NCBI GenBank assembly: GCA_030430575.1 | Contig: JAUIKF010000027.1 | Span: 1-64,000, forward strand | Length of the DNA stretch: 64,000 nucleotides | Direction of reading: 5' to 3' | Source of the DNA: Bacteroidia bacterium | GTDB taxonomy: Bacteria > Bacteroidota > Bacteroidia > J057 | Part shown: piece by piece, positions 16,662-25,079 of the stretch | Layout: each line of letters starts with the position of its first letter | Numbering within the stretch: the stretch's first letter is position 1 | Made by a program: the position numbers and the translations under genes | The notes under the pieces: generated by a model | The model's database searches: none | Told to the model about the DNA's origin: nothing | What the model saw: the letters and a program-made list of their open reading frames with translations, nothing else

Positions 16662-17369
16662 ATGAATACCACAACTAAACTTTTCCTTCTCCTTCTTGTA
16701 AGCACCTTCGTCAGTTTCAGCCAGACTTTTGCTAAAGAATACCACTTTCTAGCCACTGAGGACAATCTTTACATCAATCCAGCCAACTGGTATCCTGCCT
16801 ACCCAGGCACTGAAATCGCTGCTGGCGACCTGGTAAAGATAGAAGCTGACATGCTTTTCCAAGGATTTCAAGTCAATCTACAAGGAGAAATGGAAGTTTC
16901 CCTTGGTGCGGAAATCACCTCTTCTGATGGCGAATTTATCATCCACCCTACAGGCACCCTCACCAATGCTGGCGCTATCCGCATTCGTGGCATCCGCAAT
17001 TTCGGTCAGTTCACTAACAAGCTTTCTGCTGAAACGCACCTGAGCTTTTTCTCCGCGCACCGTCACGCTTTGACATCTAACATGACCTCTGCGGATTTCA
17101 TCACCACAGGTGACGCCGTCAATGTAGGCACCTTCAACAACTACGGTCACTGCGCTATCGGCAACGACCTCATCAATATGGAACAGTCTGTTTTCAACCA
17201 GATGCAGCACGCTACCCTCGTCGTAAGAGGTACAGTACAGACCTCTGCTGAAGCCCGCGTGAATGAATCACCTGAAAGCAGCATACAACAAACCAGAGCT
17301 ACCAGGGTACACACCACACCCGACACCCAGATCTTGGGTGACGCTCAATCGCTTCATGGGGGGAGATAA
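16662..17369 (+). CDS. Secreted hypothetical protein, beta-strand rich
   Basis: A 235-residue protein with a signal peptide (about 1-24, ending QTFAKE). The mature region has short repeating strand-turn units (GTLTNAGAIRIRGIRNFGQFTNK, split by turns; VGTFNNYGHCAIGNDLINM), like the start of a right-handed beta-helix or an adhesin-type repeat. There is no T9SS C-terminal domain: the end (QSLHGGR) is polar and short. No family was recognised. It is flanked on both sides by AT-rich ATTGATTAATAATT strings and stands alone. Confidence 0.7.
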   Translation: MNTTTKLFLLLLVSTFVSFSQTFAKEYHFLATEDNLYINPANWYPAYPGTEIAAGDLVKIEADMLFQGFQVNLQGEMEVSLGAEITSSDGEFIIHPTGTLTNAGAIRIRGIRNFGQFTNKLSAETHLSFFSAHRHALTSNMTSADFITTGDAVNVGTFNNYGHCAIGNDLINMEQSVFNQMQHATLVVRGTVQTSAEARVNESPESSIQQTRATRVHTTPDTQILGDAQSLHGGR

Positions 17370-17391
17370 TCACCCCTTGATCGAATCCACC

Positions 17392-17432
17392 TAATTCGAT
17401 TATTAATTGAGAAATTGATTGATTAATAATTC
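17392..17432. repeat. AT-rich ATTGATTAATAATT string
   Basis: The sequence TTATTAATTGAGAAATTGAT plus GATTAATAATTC follows 20 bases after the stop of the secreted hypothetical gene. Related strings occur before that gene (about 16531-16632) and at 29522-29558, 39407-39440, 41630-41660, 54843-54870 and 56552-56602. Confidence 0.55.
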
Positions 17433-17575
17433 TACCCTATCGAGACAGCTTAGGAAAACTTCAAAGAAAAATGGAACCATTGAGTATACAACTAGTTGAT
17501 AATCAACTCATACTTTAATTTTTATTTCCATTTTAATTTCGATTTTTTCCACCCCCTTGTACCCATTTAGCTTTT

Positions 17576-17608
17576 GATCTGCTGCGCGCTGCGGCAGATT
17601 TTTTTTTG
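17576..17608 (+). terminator. Intrinsic terminator
   Basis: ATCTGCTGC-GCGCT-GCGGCAGAT forms a 9-bp stem with one G-U pair, followed by a run of nine T residues. Its orientation fits termination of plus-strand transcription from the secreted hypothetical gene, although that gene ends 200 bases upstream. Confidence 0.75.
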
Positions 17609-17629
17609 TGAGGGAAATGGCAAAAAGCA

Positions 17630-18736
17630 TCACTTCTTCACTAACAGCTTATTTCCCCATTTATCTTTAGCAGAAACACGAATCAAATAAGCCCCAGGCA
17701 CTAGATGCTGAACATCAATGGGGCCATTCATATCCGTAATTCGCTCAACTAATTTGCCTTGTAGGGAATAAATCTCGATCTGTTCAATGGCTACGGAAGC
17801 TTTAATTACGATAGCATCGGTAGCTGGATTGGGGTATAGTATCACATCTTCCTGAGCGAATAGATCATCTATTGGCGCATTTTGCCCTGAGATGGTAATA
17901 TCGAGAGAAGCAGAGACGCCTGTTGTATCAGTAGCCGTTGCCACGACGGTTACTTTTCCATTGGATATGGCCGTGAGTAGGCCACTGCCACTAATTGACG
18001 CTGTGCCTGTCCCATTGATGACGGACCAAGTAACGGCAGTTGTAGGCTGATTTCCGGGGAGTGAACTTGCAAACATCTGTAAGGTTCCTCCAGGGGTATT
18101 TATGGTAGTAACCTGGCCTATCGTCTGAATGATAAGGGAATCTGTTTTATAAGTAGTATTGAATGGCGTTCCATCAACTTTTAGACCTGGTGAGAATATA
18201 ACTGAGGTATTGTCACCATGCTTCTCAAATGCCCCAGTCACATCGGGGTTGCGGGTATAGGACTCATTTGGGTCTAGTGTAAACTGACTAATATCAAAAA
18301 AAGCGATCCCTATTCCCGCAGCATTATCTACACAAATTAGATCACCAGATGCAGTCAAATCCAAGTCTCCAAAAGTCGAAGTTTGGACAATTGCTCCTCC
18401 AAAATTGCCGGTAATTGGGTTTGGATTTCCCCCTCCAAATACTACTAATACTCCCCCTGGTGGCAAGATCGTTCCAGCAGGAACCGTATGATTGGGAACC
18501 AGTAAGGCTCTATTTTTGGCATCATAGATCGTATACCCACTAATATCGAGGTTTGCCCCTGTAGTATTATATAGCTCAATAAACTGATCATCGACTTGAG
18601 AATAAACCCCATCTTGGTTGGCATCTCCAGTTAGCCCAATCCCAGGTGCGTCATACAATACTTCATTAAAGATCAATTGCCCAGAAAGGGAAGAAGTGAT
18701 AAGTACGAAAGTGAAGAATAGGTAAATATTTTTCAT
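17630..18736 (-). CDS. T9SS cargo protein with lamin-tail and Ig-like (BIG2) domains
   Basis: A 368-residue secreted protein. Signal peptide about 1-19 (ends SSLSGQ), then a lamin-tail domain (LTD, about 20-140: LIFNEVLYDAPG, DDQFIELYNTTGANLDISGY). A bacterial Ig-like BIG2 domain follows near 200-285 (AVTWSVINGTGTASISGSG, GKVTVVATATDT). The type A T9SS sorting domain is at the end (LYPNPATDAIVIKA through GAYLIRVSA to LLVKK). It is predicted to be exported through the T9SS and attached to or released from the surface. ATG 18736 is chosen because it opens the signal peptide; the frame continues upstream without such features. Confidence 0.88.
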   Translation of the reverse strand: MKNIYLFFTFVLITSSLSGQLIFNEVLYDAPGIGLTGDANQDGVYSQVDDQFIELYNTTGANLDISGYTIYDAKNRALLVPNHTVPAGTILPPGGVLVVFGGGNPNPITGNFGGAIVQTSTFGDLDLTASGDLICVDNAAGIGIAFFDISQFTLDPNESYTRNPDVTGAFEKHGDNTSVIFSPGLKVDGTPFNTTYKTDSLIIQTIGQVTTINTPGGTLQMFASSLPGNQPTTAVTWSVINGTGTASISGSGLLTAISNGKVTVVATATDTTGVSASLDITISGQNAPIDDLFAQEDVILYPNPATDAIVIKASVAIEQIEIYSLQGKLVERITDMNGPIDVQHLVPGAYLIRVSAKDKWGNKLLVKK

Positions 18737-18936
18737 GCGATTTATGGTTTGGTAGAATGTGCTTATTTGGCCATTAACAAGATAATAAAAAAGGATTCTA
18801 ACTACCCCTCTTCCCCGCAATTTTATAGCACTGAATCGTTTTTTTTTCAAATAAACATCTGCCCATACTTTTCGAGAAGCATAGGGAGAATATTAGGGGT
18901 GTATCAGAACTATTTTCCGTAAAAACGACATCCCCC

Positions 18937-19710
18937 CTACCACCGCACCTTCTCCCCCGCCTTCGGCGGGACCGCCGAGCGGCGCTTGAGCTGCTGCATA
19001 AACTGGCGTTCATTTTCGCGTAGGCCATCGAGGAGGCGGCGCGCCGCCTCAAGGTCGAGGGTGTCCATGGGCTGAGAACTAGGTAAGTCCGCATGTGGAG
19101 GCTGCTGAGAAGTACTTGAAGACGAAGTCTCGGGAGAAGGGCCATCTGGCGGATCATCAGAATTCTCCGTTAGCTCTCCATCGGGGTCAGCATCTTCGTC
19201 AGCATCCGTTTCTTCTCCCTCATCGGGTTCATCCCCTGCGGCAGGATCATTCTCCTCTGAAACCCGTGGATCAGGTGCAGGAGGCTGTGGCGCCTCCTCC
19301 ATAATCCGCTTCAGCAATTCATAATTATAGGAAGCTTCGAGCGAAAAGGGCTGTGCATCAATCGCTTTGCGGAAGGACTCAAGCGCAGGCGGATATTTTT
19401 GTTGGTTGGCGAGTAGAATGCCAATATGGTTGAAGGCTTTGCCTTTGAGGTCTGCATCACCTGTGGCAGTCACTCGATGGTAAAGCGATAGGGCCTGAGA
19501 AATAGAATCCATGGCTTCATAACATTGGGCCATGTTGTAGAGGATAGCAGGTCGCTGGGAAGGGTATTGTGCCAATCCCTGTTTGTATAGTTGCTTGCTC
19601 TCCAAGTATTTTCCCTGTTGGAATAGGGCCTTTGCCTGTTCCAAAAGATTCGGTCCACTAAAGGAAAGCATTAGAAACAAGGTCAGATAGAGTGATGGGA
19701 GGTGTTTCAT
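18937..19710 (-). CDS. batC: BatC-like TPR protein
   Basis: A 257-residue protein with an N-terminal hydrophobic export segment and tetratricopeptide repeats at about 20-130 (AKALFQQGKYLESKQLYKQG, NMAQCYEAMDSISQALSLYH, IGILLANQQKYPPALESFRK). A long acidic, proline- and serine-rich low-complexity linker (about 135-205) and a short basic C-terminus follow. Its start overlaps the stop of the VWA gene by 4 bases, as in Bacteroidota bat operons (aerotolerance/BatABCD with MoxR and DUF58). Neither BatD, BatA nor moxR is present next door, so the operon is incomplete here. The symbol follows domain content and position. Confidence 0.8.
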   Translation of the reverse strand: MKHLPSLYLTLFLMLSFSGPNLLEQAKALFQQGKYLESKQLYKQGLAQYPSQRPAILYNMAQCYEAMDSISQALSLYHRVTATGDADLKGKAFNHIGILLANQQKYPPALESFRKAIDAQPFSLEASYNYELLKRIMEEAPQPPAPDPRVSEENDPAAGDEPDEGEETDADEDADPDGELTENSDDPPDGPSPETSSSSTSQQPPHADLPSSQPMDTLDLEAARRLLDGLRENERQFMQQLKRRSAVPPKAGEKVRW

Positions 19711-20693
19711 CTTCGAATAGGCATTAGGAAAAGACTCAGGGTAAGAAACAAAATGCCAAGCAATAAAAACACTTGATAGCGGTCGTTTTCAACCTTCTGC
19801 CGCTGATCGTCGATCTCGGAAGGAGCGAGCAGGCGAATCTCATCCGCCAAGGATTTCACATCCACTTCGGGCCGCTGCAGGTGTAAATATTCGGTTCCAA
19901 AGCGTTTCGCTAAGGCCTTGAGGTTTTCATCCTTGAGTTGTGAAAAGACGGTAGTCCCGTCTTCTCGCTGCAAAAAGCCACGGCGTTTGCCTTGGACGAT
20001 TTGCGGGACATTTGCCCCTTCATAGCTACCTACCCCTACTGGGAACACCTTTACCTGTGCCTGTTCCAGGCGGTTCACCACAGATGAGAATTCCATTCCA
20101 AAGTCTTCTCCATCCGTAACGAGCACCAAGGATTTGCTACGCAGTTCTTCCCCTGACTCCTGTTCAAGCATACGAAATAGCGCAGCAGACAAAGCCGTAC
20201 GCAAATCTGTCCCTGTCTCAGCAAATTGCTCCGTATCTGCTAGGTCTATAAATAGCTTAATCGCGTCATGATCAAGGGTTAAGGGACATTGCATAAAGGC
20301 TTTATCTGCAAAAACGATGAGACCCATGCGCTCCCCTTTGAGGTCCTCTGCCAGCACCTTCAGCGCCGTCTTGGCCGCTTCCAAACGGGAAGGATAGGCA
20401 TCTTCTGTCTGCATGCTGGCTGACACATCCAGCAGAAAATATATATCCCGCGCCACAATGCTCACCGTTTCCTCTTCCGTCTTGACATAAGGCCCTAACA
20501 ACGCAAACATCAACAAGCCAATTCCCCCTAACCTTAAGACCATCTTTATTGTCGGAAAAGCCATCCGATAGCTCCCTGGTTCGAACCAGGTCTTCAACGC
20601 CTGAGTGCCACGACGTTTCACCATCCACAGCACTCCTACTAGCAGCGGAAGTGCTAGGAGCCAGTAAGCGGAGGTGGGGTAGATGAAGTTCAA
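19707..20693 (-). CDS. batB: BatB/BatA-like von Willebrand factor A membrane protein
   Basis: A 328-residue inner-membrane protein: membrane spans near 10-24 and 52-68, a VWA domain (about 83-270) and a C-terminal span (about 303-325). The MIDAS metal site is visible as DVSAS (D89, S91, S93), with the later TDGEDFG. The family is linked to aerotolerance and cell-envelope stress in Bacteroides, but its molecular role is unsettled. Translation probably starts at TTG 20693, since the first span begins at residue 10 and no ATG lies upstream. A GGTTCTA heptamer tract starts 7 bases upstream of the start and a MITE-like hairpin about 90 bases upstream. The usual upstream genes (moxR, DUF58, batA) are missing at this spot. 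Confidence 0.85.
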   Translation of the reverse strand: MNFIYPTSAYWLLALPLLVGVLWMVKRRGTQALKTWFEPGSYRMAFPTIKMVLRLGGIGLLMFALLGPYVKTEEETVSIVARDIYFLLDVSASMQTEDAYPSRLEAAKTALKVLAEDLKGERMGLIVFADKAFMQCPLTLDHDAIKLFIDLADTEQFAETGTDLRTALSAALFRMLEQESGEELRSKSLVLVTDGEDFGMEFSSVVNRLEQAQVKVFPVGVGSYEGANVPQIVQGKRRGFLQREDGTTVFSQLKDENLKALAKRFGTEYLHLQRPEVDVKSLADEIRLLAPSEIDDQRQKVENDRYQVFLLLGILFLTLSLFLMPIRR

Positions 20694-21210
20694 AAGAAAG
20701 TTCTAGGTTCTAGGTTCTAAGTTTTGGGGTTGGGGTCAAATTTCCACGAATCAATTTTATCTGTTTAAATCCCCGTTCTTCCTAGTGTTCTTTCAAGACT
20801 GAAATGTGGAGGAGACAGAGGCGCGGATTACACACAAATCAACCCCCTTCGACAAGCTCAGGGCAGGTCTCGAATCCGGAAATCCACGCCAGCTTGCATA
20901 GCAAGCAATTTGATTTGCTGGGGCGGATTTCCGGACGCGCTGCCCTGAGTTTATCGAAGGGGTGAGTTGGCTCTTGGCGTAATCCGACCCGTTAACTCCA
21001 CAATGCTAAATTGAAAGAACACTAGTTTGTTCACAATTAGAAAGTACGAAGGCTATTCTGGCTGTCATACAAATACCATTGTTTATCTACAAATACATAA
21101 GAATACTTCCGTAATTTAGGAATGAATAAAAATTAAAATGAAAGTTAAAATCAAAGTATGAACTGATTTTCAGTAAGTTATAGATGAATAACTGAAAAGT
21201 TATTTTTTCT
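20694..21210. other. Gene-free gap holding a heptamer tract and a MITE-like element
   Basis: This 517-base gap contains GGTTCTA heptamers just upstream of batB (about 20700-20737), the 244-bp inverted-repeat element at 20782-21025, and an AT-rich remainder (21026-21210) with no reading frame of note. The batB promoter, if local, must lie within or beside the heptamers. Confidence 0.6.
20782..21025. mobile_element. MITE-like 244-bp inverted-repeat element
   Basis: Perfect 15-bp terminal inverted repeats, CTAGTGTTCTTTCAA at 20782-20796 and its complement at 21011-21025, bound the element. Inner arms also pair: TGTGGAG with CTCCACA; CCCTTCGACAAGCTCAGGGC with its near-complement at about 20948-20982; and ATCCGGAAATCC with GGATTTCCGGA around the centre. 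The whole unit could fold as one long hairpin. It codes for nothing, and no clear target-site duplication was found. A shorter relative of the inner part (TCCGGAAATCCTCGACAGC) occurs at about 39480-39500. Confidence 0.65.
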
Positions 21211-21828
21211 TCATTCCTTAACTCCAAAAAATTGGCCTGTTATCGATTCGCTAGTTTGATAAATCACAGCATTTTTCAGGCTAAATGTGAAATTTGAAAA
21301 AATACCTTCCTTTTGGTTAAATGGTATCTCAAAATCCTCCCTCCAATTCTCCTTTTTTCCATCTTGCGTTTCTAATTGAAATGTCACGGAGAGATTTACT
21401 TGCCCTTTTTCTTCGTATTCATATTTTACTCTATAGGTTTCCAATTTAGGATCAATTCTGGGGAATTTGAGCTCTTCGCGATAAATTAAGTGGCAGGTTT
21501 GAATGAATTTCCCTCGACTTACTTGAATGGCTATCAGTTTTGCGTAAAAATGGCCTACCCCTCTACGTATTGGGAAAGTCAATATTAGGGTTTGATCAAA
21601 TGCCGGTTTCGCTGTATTTCGCCATAATAGCCCTTCAAAGAATATAGAATCTAAACAAGTGCTGTCATTGTTTTTTAACAAGATTACCACTGAACCCTTA
21701 ATATCTTTATAAATAACTTCTACCGCTAAAGGCTCATGGGTTTGTATATCAAATAGTTCAAATTGCTGAGAAAAAGTTTCACCAAGGAAAAGAAGCCAAA
21801 TAACCAATAGGATAGAAAAGCTTTTCAT
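21211..21828 (-). CDS. Secreted hypothetical protein
   Basis: A 205-residue protein with a signal peptide (about 1-20, MKSFSILLVIWLLFLGETFS then Q). The mature part looks like a beta-sandwich (VKYEYEEKGQVNLSVTFQL, FEIPFNQKEGIFSNFTFSL) with two cysteines (TCLDSIFF, IQTCHLIY) that could form a disulfide. No family was recognised. ATG 21828 opens the signal peptide and is preferred over one nine codons upstream. It lies downstream of, and in the same direction as, the oppC gene but is separated from it by a heptamer tract. Base composition is clearly more AT-rich than in neighbouring genes. Confidence 0.65.
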   Translation of the reverse strand: MKSFSILLVIWLLFLGETFSQQFELFDIQTHEPLAVEVIYKDIKGSVVILLKNNDSTCLDSIFFEGLLWRNTAKPAFDQTLILTFPIRRGVGHFYAKLIAIQVSRGKFIQTCHLIYREELKFPRIDPKLETYRVKYEYEEKGQVNLSVTFQLETQDGKKENWREDFEIPFNQKEGIFSNFTFSLKNAVIYQTSESITGQFFGVKE

Positions 21829-21856
21829 AACAGATCGATCACTAAAAGAAAACACT

Positions 21857-21884
21857 CGAACCCTAAACCCTGAACGCTCGAACG
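21857..21884. repeat. Heptamer tract (AACCCTA/AACCCTG) after oppC
   Basis: CGAACCCTAAACCCTGAACG-type units with a 7-base period occupy the 28 bases immediately beyond the oppC stop codon. They belong to the same family as the other heptamer tracts in the window. Confidence 0.75.
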
Positions 21885-23210
21885 TTACTTACTCCTCGGA
21901 TCGAGGACATCTCGCAGCCGCTCGCCGATGATGTTGAAAGACATCACGGTGAGGAAAATGGCAAAGCCAGGAAAGACGGTGAGCCACCAGGCTTCAAAAT
22001 TAGAGCTGCCCATGCGCAGGAGCTTGCCCCAGGTGATGGTGTCTGCGGCTACGCCGATATTGAGGAAGGAAAGGCTACTTTCCGAAATGATGGCCCCTGC
22101 GATGCCAAAGGAGATAGAGATCAGGACGGGGGCCATGCCGTTGGGGATAGCGTGACGTAGGATCATACGCCATTCGGGGAAGCCCAGGGCGCGTGCCGCC
22201 TCGATATAATCGAGGTTGACAATGCGTAGCAGTTCTGCCCGAACTAGACGGGCGACGCCCGTCCAACTAGTCAAGCCGATAACGAGCATGACAAACCAAA
22301 TACTTCCTTTGAAGATCACAGAGAAGGAAATTACGATCAGGATCACAGGGACTGAACGAAGTATCTCAATGGTACGGGAGACTAAACTATCGACAGGAAT
22401 AGTTCCTTTTTTAGCAAAAAAGGGCACCCGATTCAGCACTTTTGCTGCCAAACGATTGCAGGACCATAGGATTCCCATGGAGATCAACAGGGTAATGCCT
22501 ATTTGCCCCAACATCGCCCCGAAGCTTTCCTCCCCTGCTGCCTCTATCGTATATTTTCGCACATAATATCCATAGAAATAACACAGAAACAGTCCAAATA
22601 TGAGCATATAGCTCATGCCACGAGACCGCTTAAAGCGGGTATCCCCAAAGAAGCCAGCGATAGCTCCCAAAAATAACCCGATCAACGTGGCTATCCCCAT
22701 CGATACCACCCCCACTAATAAGGATATCCTTGCGCCATGAATGATAGAGGCCAGCACATCTTGCCCATTTTTTGTTGTCCCTAACAAGTGGCGGAACCTG
22801 CCCGTTAGCGGTTTTTCTTCCCCAAATGCATTCATAAATACCTGAGCAGAGCCAGGACTTTTAAAGCCCTTATTGTGTGAATCCATCGTCTTGGGTCCGT
22901 AAGGGATAAGGGGCCATACGACTGCTTCCAAATGAAGGCTCCGCCAGTCAATGCGATTATAGGAGAAATGGATATACTTATTTTTCAACTCATCATAAAT
23001 ACTGTCCACCTTGGTAGGAGTGAAAACAGGGAAATGACTTTTCCCCTCATACTCACAATAAAGCGGTCGATCATTGGCAATAATATCCGCCAATAGCGTT
23101 GTCAATCCCAGAACACTCAAAAATATCACAGCCGCCAAAGCAGTCTTGCTTTTTCGAAATTGTCGCCAATTATCGCGTCTAGAGTGTATTTTGGGAGGTT
23201 GAGGAGTCAA
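21885..23210 (-). CDS. oppC: ABC transporter permease, OppC/DppC family
   Basis: One of two inner-membrane permeases of a peptide or nickel-type ABC importer. At 441 residues it is about 130 longer than usual. A first span (about 25-46) is followed by a long extracytoplasmic insert (about 47-155), and further inserts lie between later spans. The transport domain has the EAA-loop signature EAARALGFPEWRMILRHAIPNG, split as EAARALGFPEWR and HAIPNG, that contacts the ATPase. It ends in NIIGERLRDVLDPRSK, typical of the family. The start is a TTG at 23210; the reading frame has no ATG before the first span. The partner permease lies 234 bases upstream. ATPase and binding-protein genes are not in the window. 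Confidence 0.92.
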   Translation of the reverse strand: MTPQPPKIHSRRDNWRQFRKSKTALAAVIFLSVLGLTTLLADIIANDRPLYCEYEGKSHFPVFTPTKVDSIYDELKNKYIHFSYNRIDWRSLHLEAVVWPLIPYGPKTMDSHNKGFKSPGSAQVFMNAFGEEKPLTGRFRHLLGTTKNGQDVLASIIHGARISLLVGVVSMGIATLIGLFLGAIAGFFGDTRFKRSRGMSYMLIFGLFLCYFYGYYVRKYTIEAAGEESFGAMLGQIGITLLISMGILWSCNRLAAKVLNRVPFFAKKGTIPVDSLVSRTIEILRSVPVILIVISFSVIFKGSIWFVMLVIGLTSWTGVARLVRAELLRIVNLDYIEAARALGFPEWRMILRHAIPNGMAPVLISISFGIAGAIISESSLSFLNIGVAADTITWGKLLRMGSSNFEAWWLTVFPGFAIFLTVMSFNIIGERLRDVLDPRSK

Positions 23211-23221
23211 AAGAAGGGGAA

Positions 23222-23287
23222 GTTTTGGGTTTTGGGTTTTAGGTTTTGGGTTTGGGGTTTTGGGTTTGGGGTTTTGGGTTTTAGGAA
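23222..23287 (+). repeat. Heptamer tract (GGTTTTG/GGGTTTT) upstream of oppC
   Basis: About nine G-rich units (GGTTTTGGGTTTTAGG, GGGTTTGGGGTTTTGGG) with a mostly 7-base period run on the plus strand, starting 12 bases from the oppC start codon. Runs of GGG/GGGG separated by TTT-TTTT could form G-quadruplexes. The tract continues directly into dispersed repeat copy B. Confidence 0.9.
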
Positions 23288-23398
23288 AAGAGAGCAGGGA
23301 ACAGAAAAAAGAGAGATAGAAAATAATATTTCATTTCGGACTTCCTCCATTTAATCATCTTATCATATAATCATTTTATCATTTTCTTCCATTCTATC
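23281..23398 (-). repeat. Dispersed ~120-bp intergenic repeat, copy B
   Basis: On the minus strand this reads GAATGGAAGAAAATGATAAA, then GGAGGAAGTCCGAAATGAAA, ending TCCCTGCTCTCTTTTCC. It is almost identical to copy A (12987-13110). It sits between the two permease genes, and its oppB-proximal side passes into ATTCTATCATTCTCTC repeats (about 23388-23444). Confidence 0.9.
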
Positions 23399-23446
23399 AT
23401 CCCCTCATTCTATCATTCTCTCATTCTATCATTCTCTCATTCTCTC
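23388..23446. repeat. ATTCTATCATTCTCTC short tandem repeats
   Basis: About six imperfect copies of TCATTCTATCATTCTC, with a period of about 10 bases, run up to and into the oppB stop codon. A related string (CACTCATTCTATCAATCACTC) encodes the first residues of the glycosyltransferase gene at about 25780-25806. Confidence 0.8.
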
Positions 23447-24917
23447 ATTGATTCCCCTCCTGCTTATGAAACTTGATCCGAGGATCAGTCCAGGCATATA
23501 GTAAGTCACTTACGAGATAGCCCAAAATAGCGAGAAATCCCGTCAAGGTAAACACAGCCATGATCATGGGAATATCCTGTGCAAAGCATGCTTCAAACAC
23601 CTCTCGTCCCATGCCTGGAATCATGAAAATCGTTTCTAAAATGACATTCCCCCCCAGCAACGCTGGCAGTACTCCCGCAAAGCGGGTGATGATGGGCAAG
23701 CTCGCATTGCGAAAGCCGTGGCGAAGCAGGACCATGCGTTCGCGCAGCCCTTTGGCGCGCGCTGTGCGCATGTAGTCCTGCTGGATCACCTCCAGCATAC
23801 TCGAACGCATGAGGCGACTCATATAGGCCACTTGTCCATAAGTATAGGCTATCAAGGGCAATATCAGGCGATTGATGTCTTGAAAAAATAGTTCGATTAA
23901 CCCTTCATCTCCTGTCCGGATGATATTGAAAGACGATGGGAACCAGTTGAATACATCTGGATTGGCAAAGGTGACAAGCAGCAAGGTAGCCACCCAAAAG
24001 TTGGGCAAGGAGTCAAAGGCAAAGACAATCACCGTGGATATTTTGTCAAATCGACTGCCATGTAAGGCCGCACTCAAAATACCTAAAGGGAGAGAAATCA
24101 AATAGGCCAAAATCACCGAGATGAGGGTGAACATAAATGACCAAAAAAACAGCTCTCCAATCCGCTGAGAGATAGGCTGTCCACTTTGGTAGGATCGCCC
24201 GAAGTCCAGTTTTGTCAAGATAGCACTGGCCCATTTATGGTATTGGTTATTACTTCCATACCACACAATTACAGGCACATATTTTTTCCATAAATGTTTC
24301 TGCGTATACAATTGTTCATAGGAAAAACGGACTTTCAGCAGCTCATCGTGCAGGAGTCGAAGGTATTGGCGGTTACTATACAGCGTATCTAGTTGGTAGA
24401 ATCGATGAGTAATCCCCTCGGGCTTAGCGGTGCTGAGCAGGGCTGAAGTGATACTCATAGAGGTAGAAAGCGCATCTGTCGCTGCTTGCCGTTCTTCATA
24501 AGGCAGTTCCTGAATAGCCGCAAAGGCATGACCATGTCCTTGGTAGAAAGTCGCTAATTGTCCATAATATCCCTGTACCGCTGACCAATTCCCTGTGCGG
24601 TCCAGCAATTGGCCTAGCGTCTTTCGTTTCTGCTTATCGTGGATCCGGTAAAAAGTGTCTGGTTCTGCAAGGCTAGCCAGGCGGAAGTAGAAGACGGGGA
24701 GGTGTAGGTTAAATTTTTCCCTGATACGTTGGCGAGAATCTTGTAAATTGCGTTGGCTTTGGAAATCTTTCACCTGAAAGCCCAGTTCTTCCGGCTCACT
24801 CACAAAGTTATTGACAGGATCTATAGGAGAATTCACACTGATCATAAACGCCACCAGCGATATGATGAAAAGTGTTGGGATAAAAAACAATATGCGTTTG
24901 ATGATATACGCAAGCAT
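23445..24917 (-). CDS. oppB: ABC transporter permease, OppB/DppB family
   Basis: The first permease of the importer. It begins with the typical span MLAYIIKRILFFIPTLFIISL. An extracytoplasmic insert of about 200 residues (30-245) separates span 1 from the transport domain, giving 490 residues against the usual 310-340. The insert is helical and charged (ATDALSTSMSITSALLSTA, RQYLRLLHDELLKVRFSYEQ). The transport domain holds the EAA-loop (MLEVIQQDYMRTARAKGLRE, HGFRNASLPIITRFAG) and ends WTDPRIKF. The large insert could be a built-in substrate-capturing or partner-binding domain; this is inference. The final codon and stop overlap a simple-repeat tract. Confidence 0.92.
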   Translation of the reverse strand: MLAYIIKRILFFIPTLFIISLVAFMISVNSPIDPVNNFVSEPEELGFQVKDFQSQRNLQDSRQRIREKFNLHLPVFYFRLASLAEPDTFYRIHDKQKRKTLGQLLDRTGNWSAVQGYYGQLATFYQGHGHAFAAIQELPYEERQAATDALSTSMSITSALLSTAKPEGITHRFYQLDTLYSNRQYLRLLHDELLKVRFSYEQLYTQKHLWKKYVPVIVWYGSNNQYHKWASAILTKLDFGRSYQSGQPISQRIGELFFWSFMFTLISVILAYLISLPLGILSAALHGSRFDKISTVIVFAFDSLPNFWVATLLLVTFANPDVFNWFPSSFNIIRTGDEGLIELFFQDINRLILPLIAYTYGQVAYMSRLMRSSMLEVIQQDYMRTARAKGLRERMVLLRHGFRNASLPIITRFAGVLPALLGGNVILETIFMIPGMGREVFEACFAQDIPMIMAVFTLTGFLAILGYLVSDLLYAWTDPRIKFHKQEGNQ

Positions 24918-24939
24918 AATCTCCTATCAGGTTTGGGAA

Positions 24940-24978
24940 ACAATTTTGAATGATGAATTTTGAATGATGAATGTTGAG
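24940..24978. repeat. TTTTGAATGATGAA short tandem repeat
   Basis: Two adjacent copies of TTTTGAATGATGAA with a third partial copy (TGAATGTTGAG) lie upstream of oppB. They are noted as part of the pattern of simple repeats at gene borders. Confidence 0.55.
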
Positions 24979-25079
24979 TTTTCTATAAAATCTAATCAAA
25001 CATTTAGCCATTCAAATGATCTCATTTATATAATCGTTTTATTTACTGAATTGTAACCACAAAATAAGCACTAAAAACC

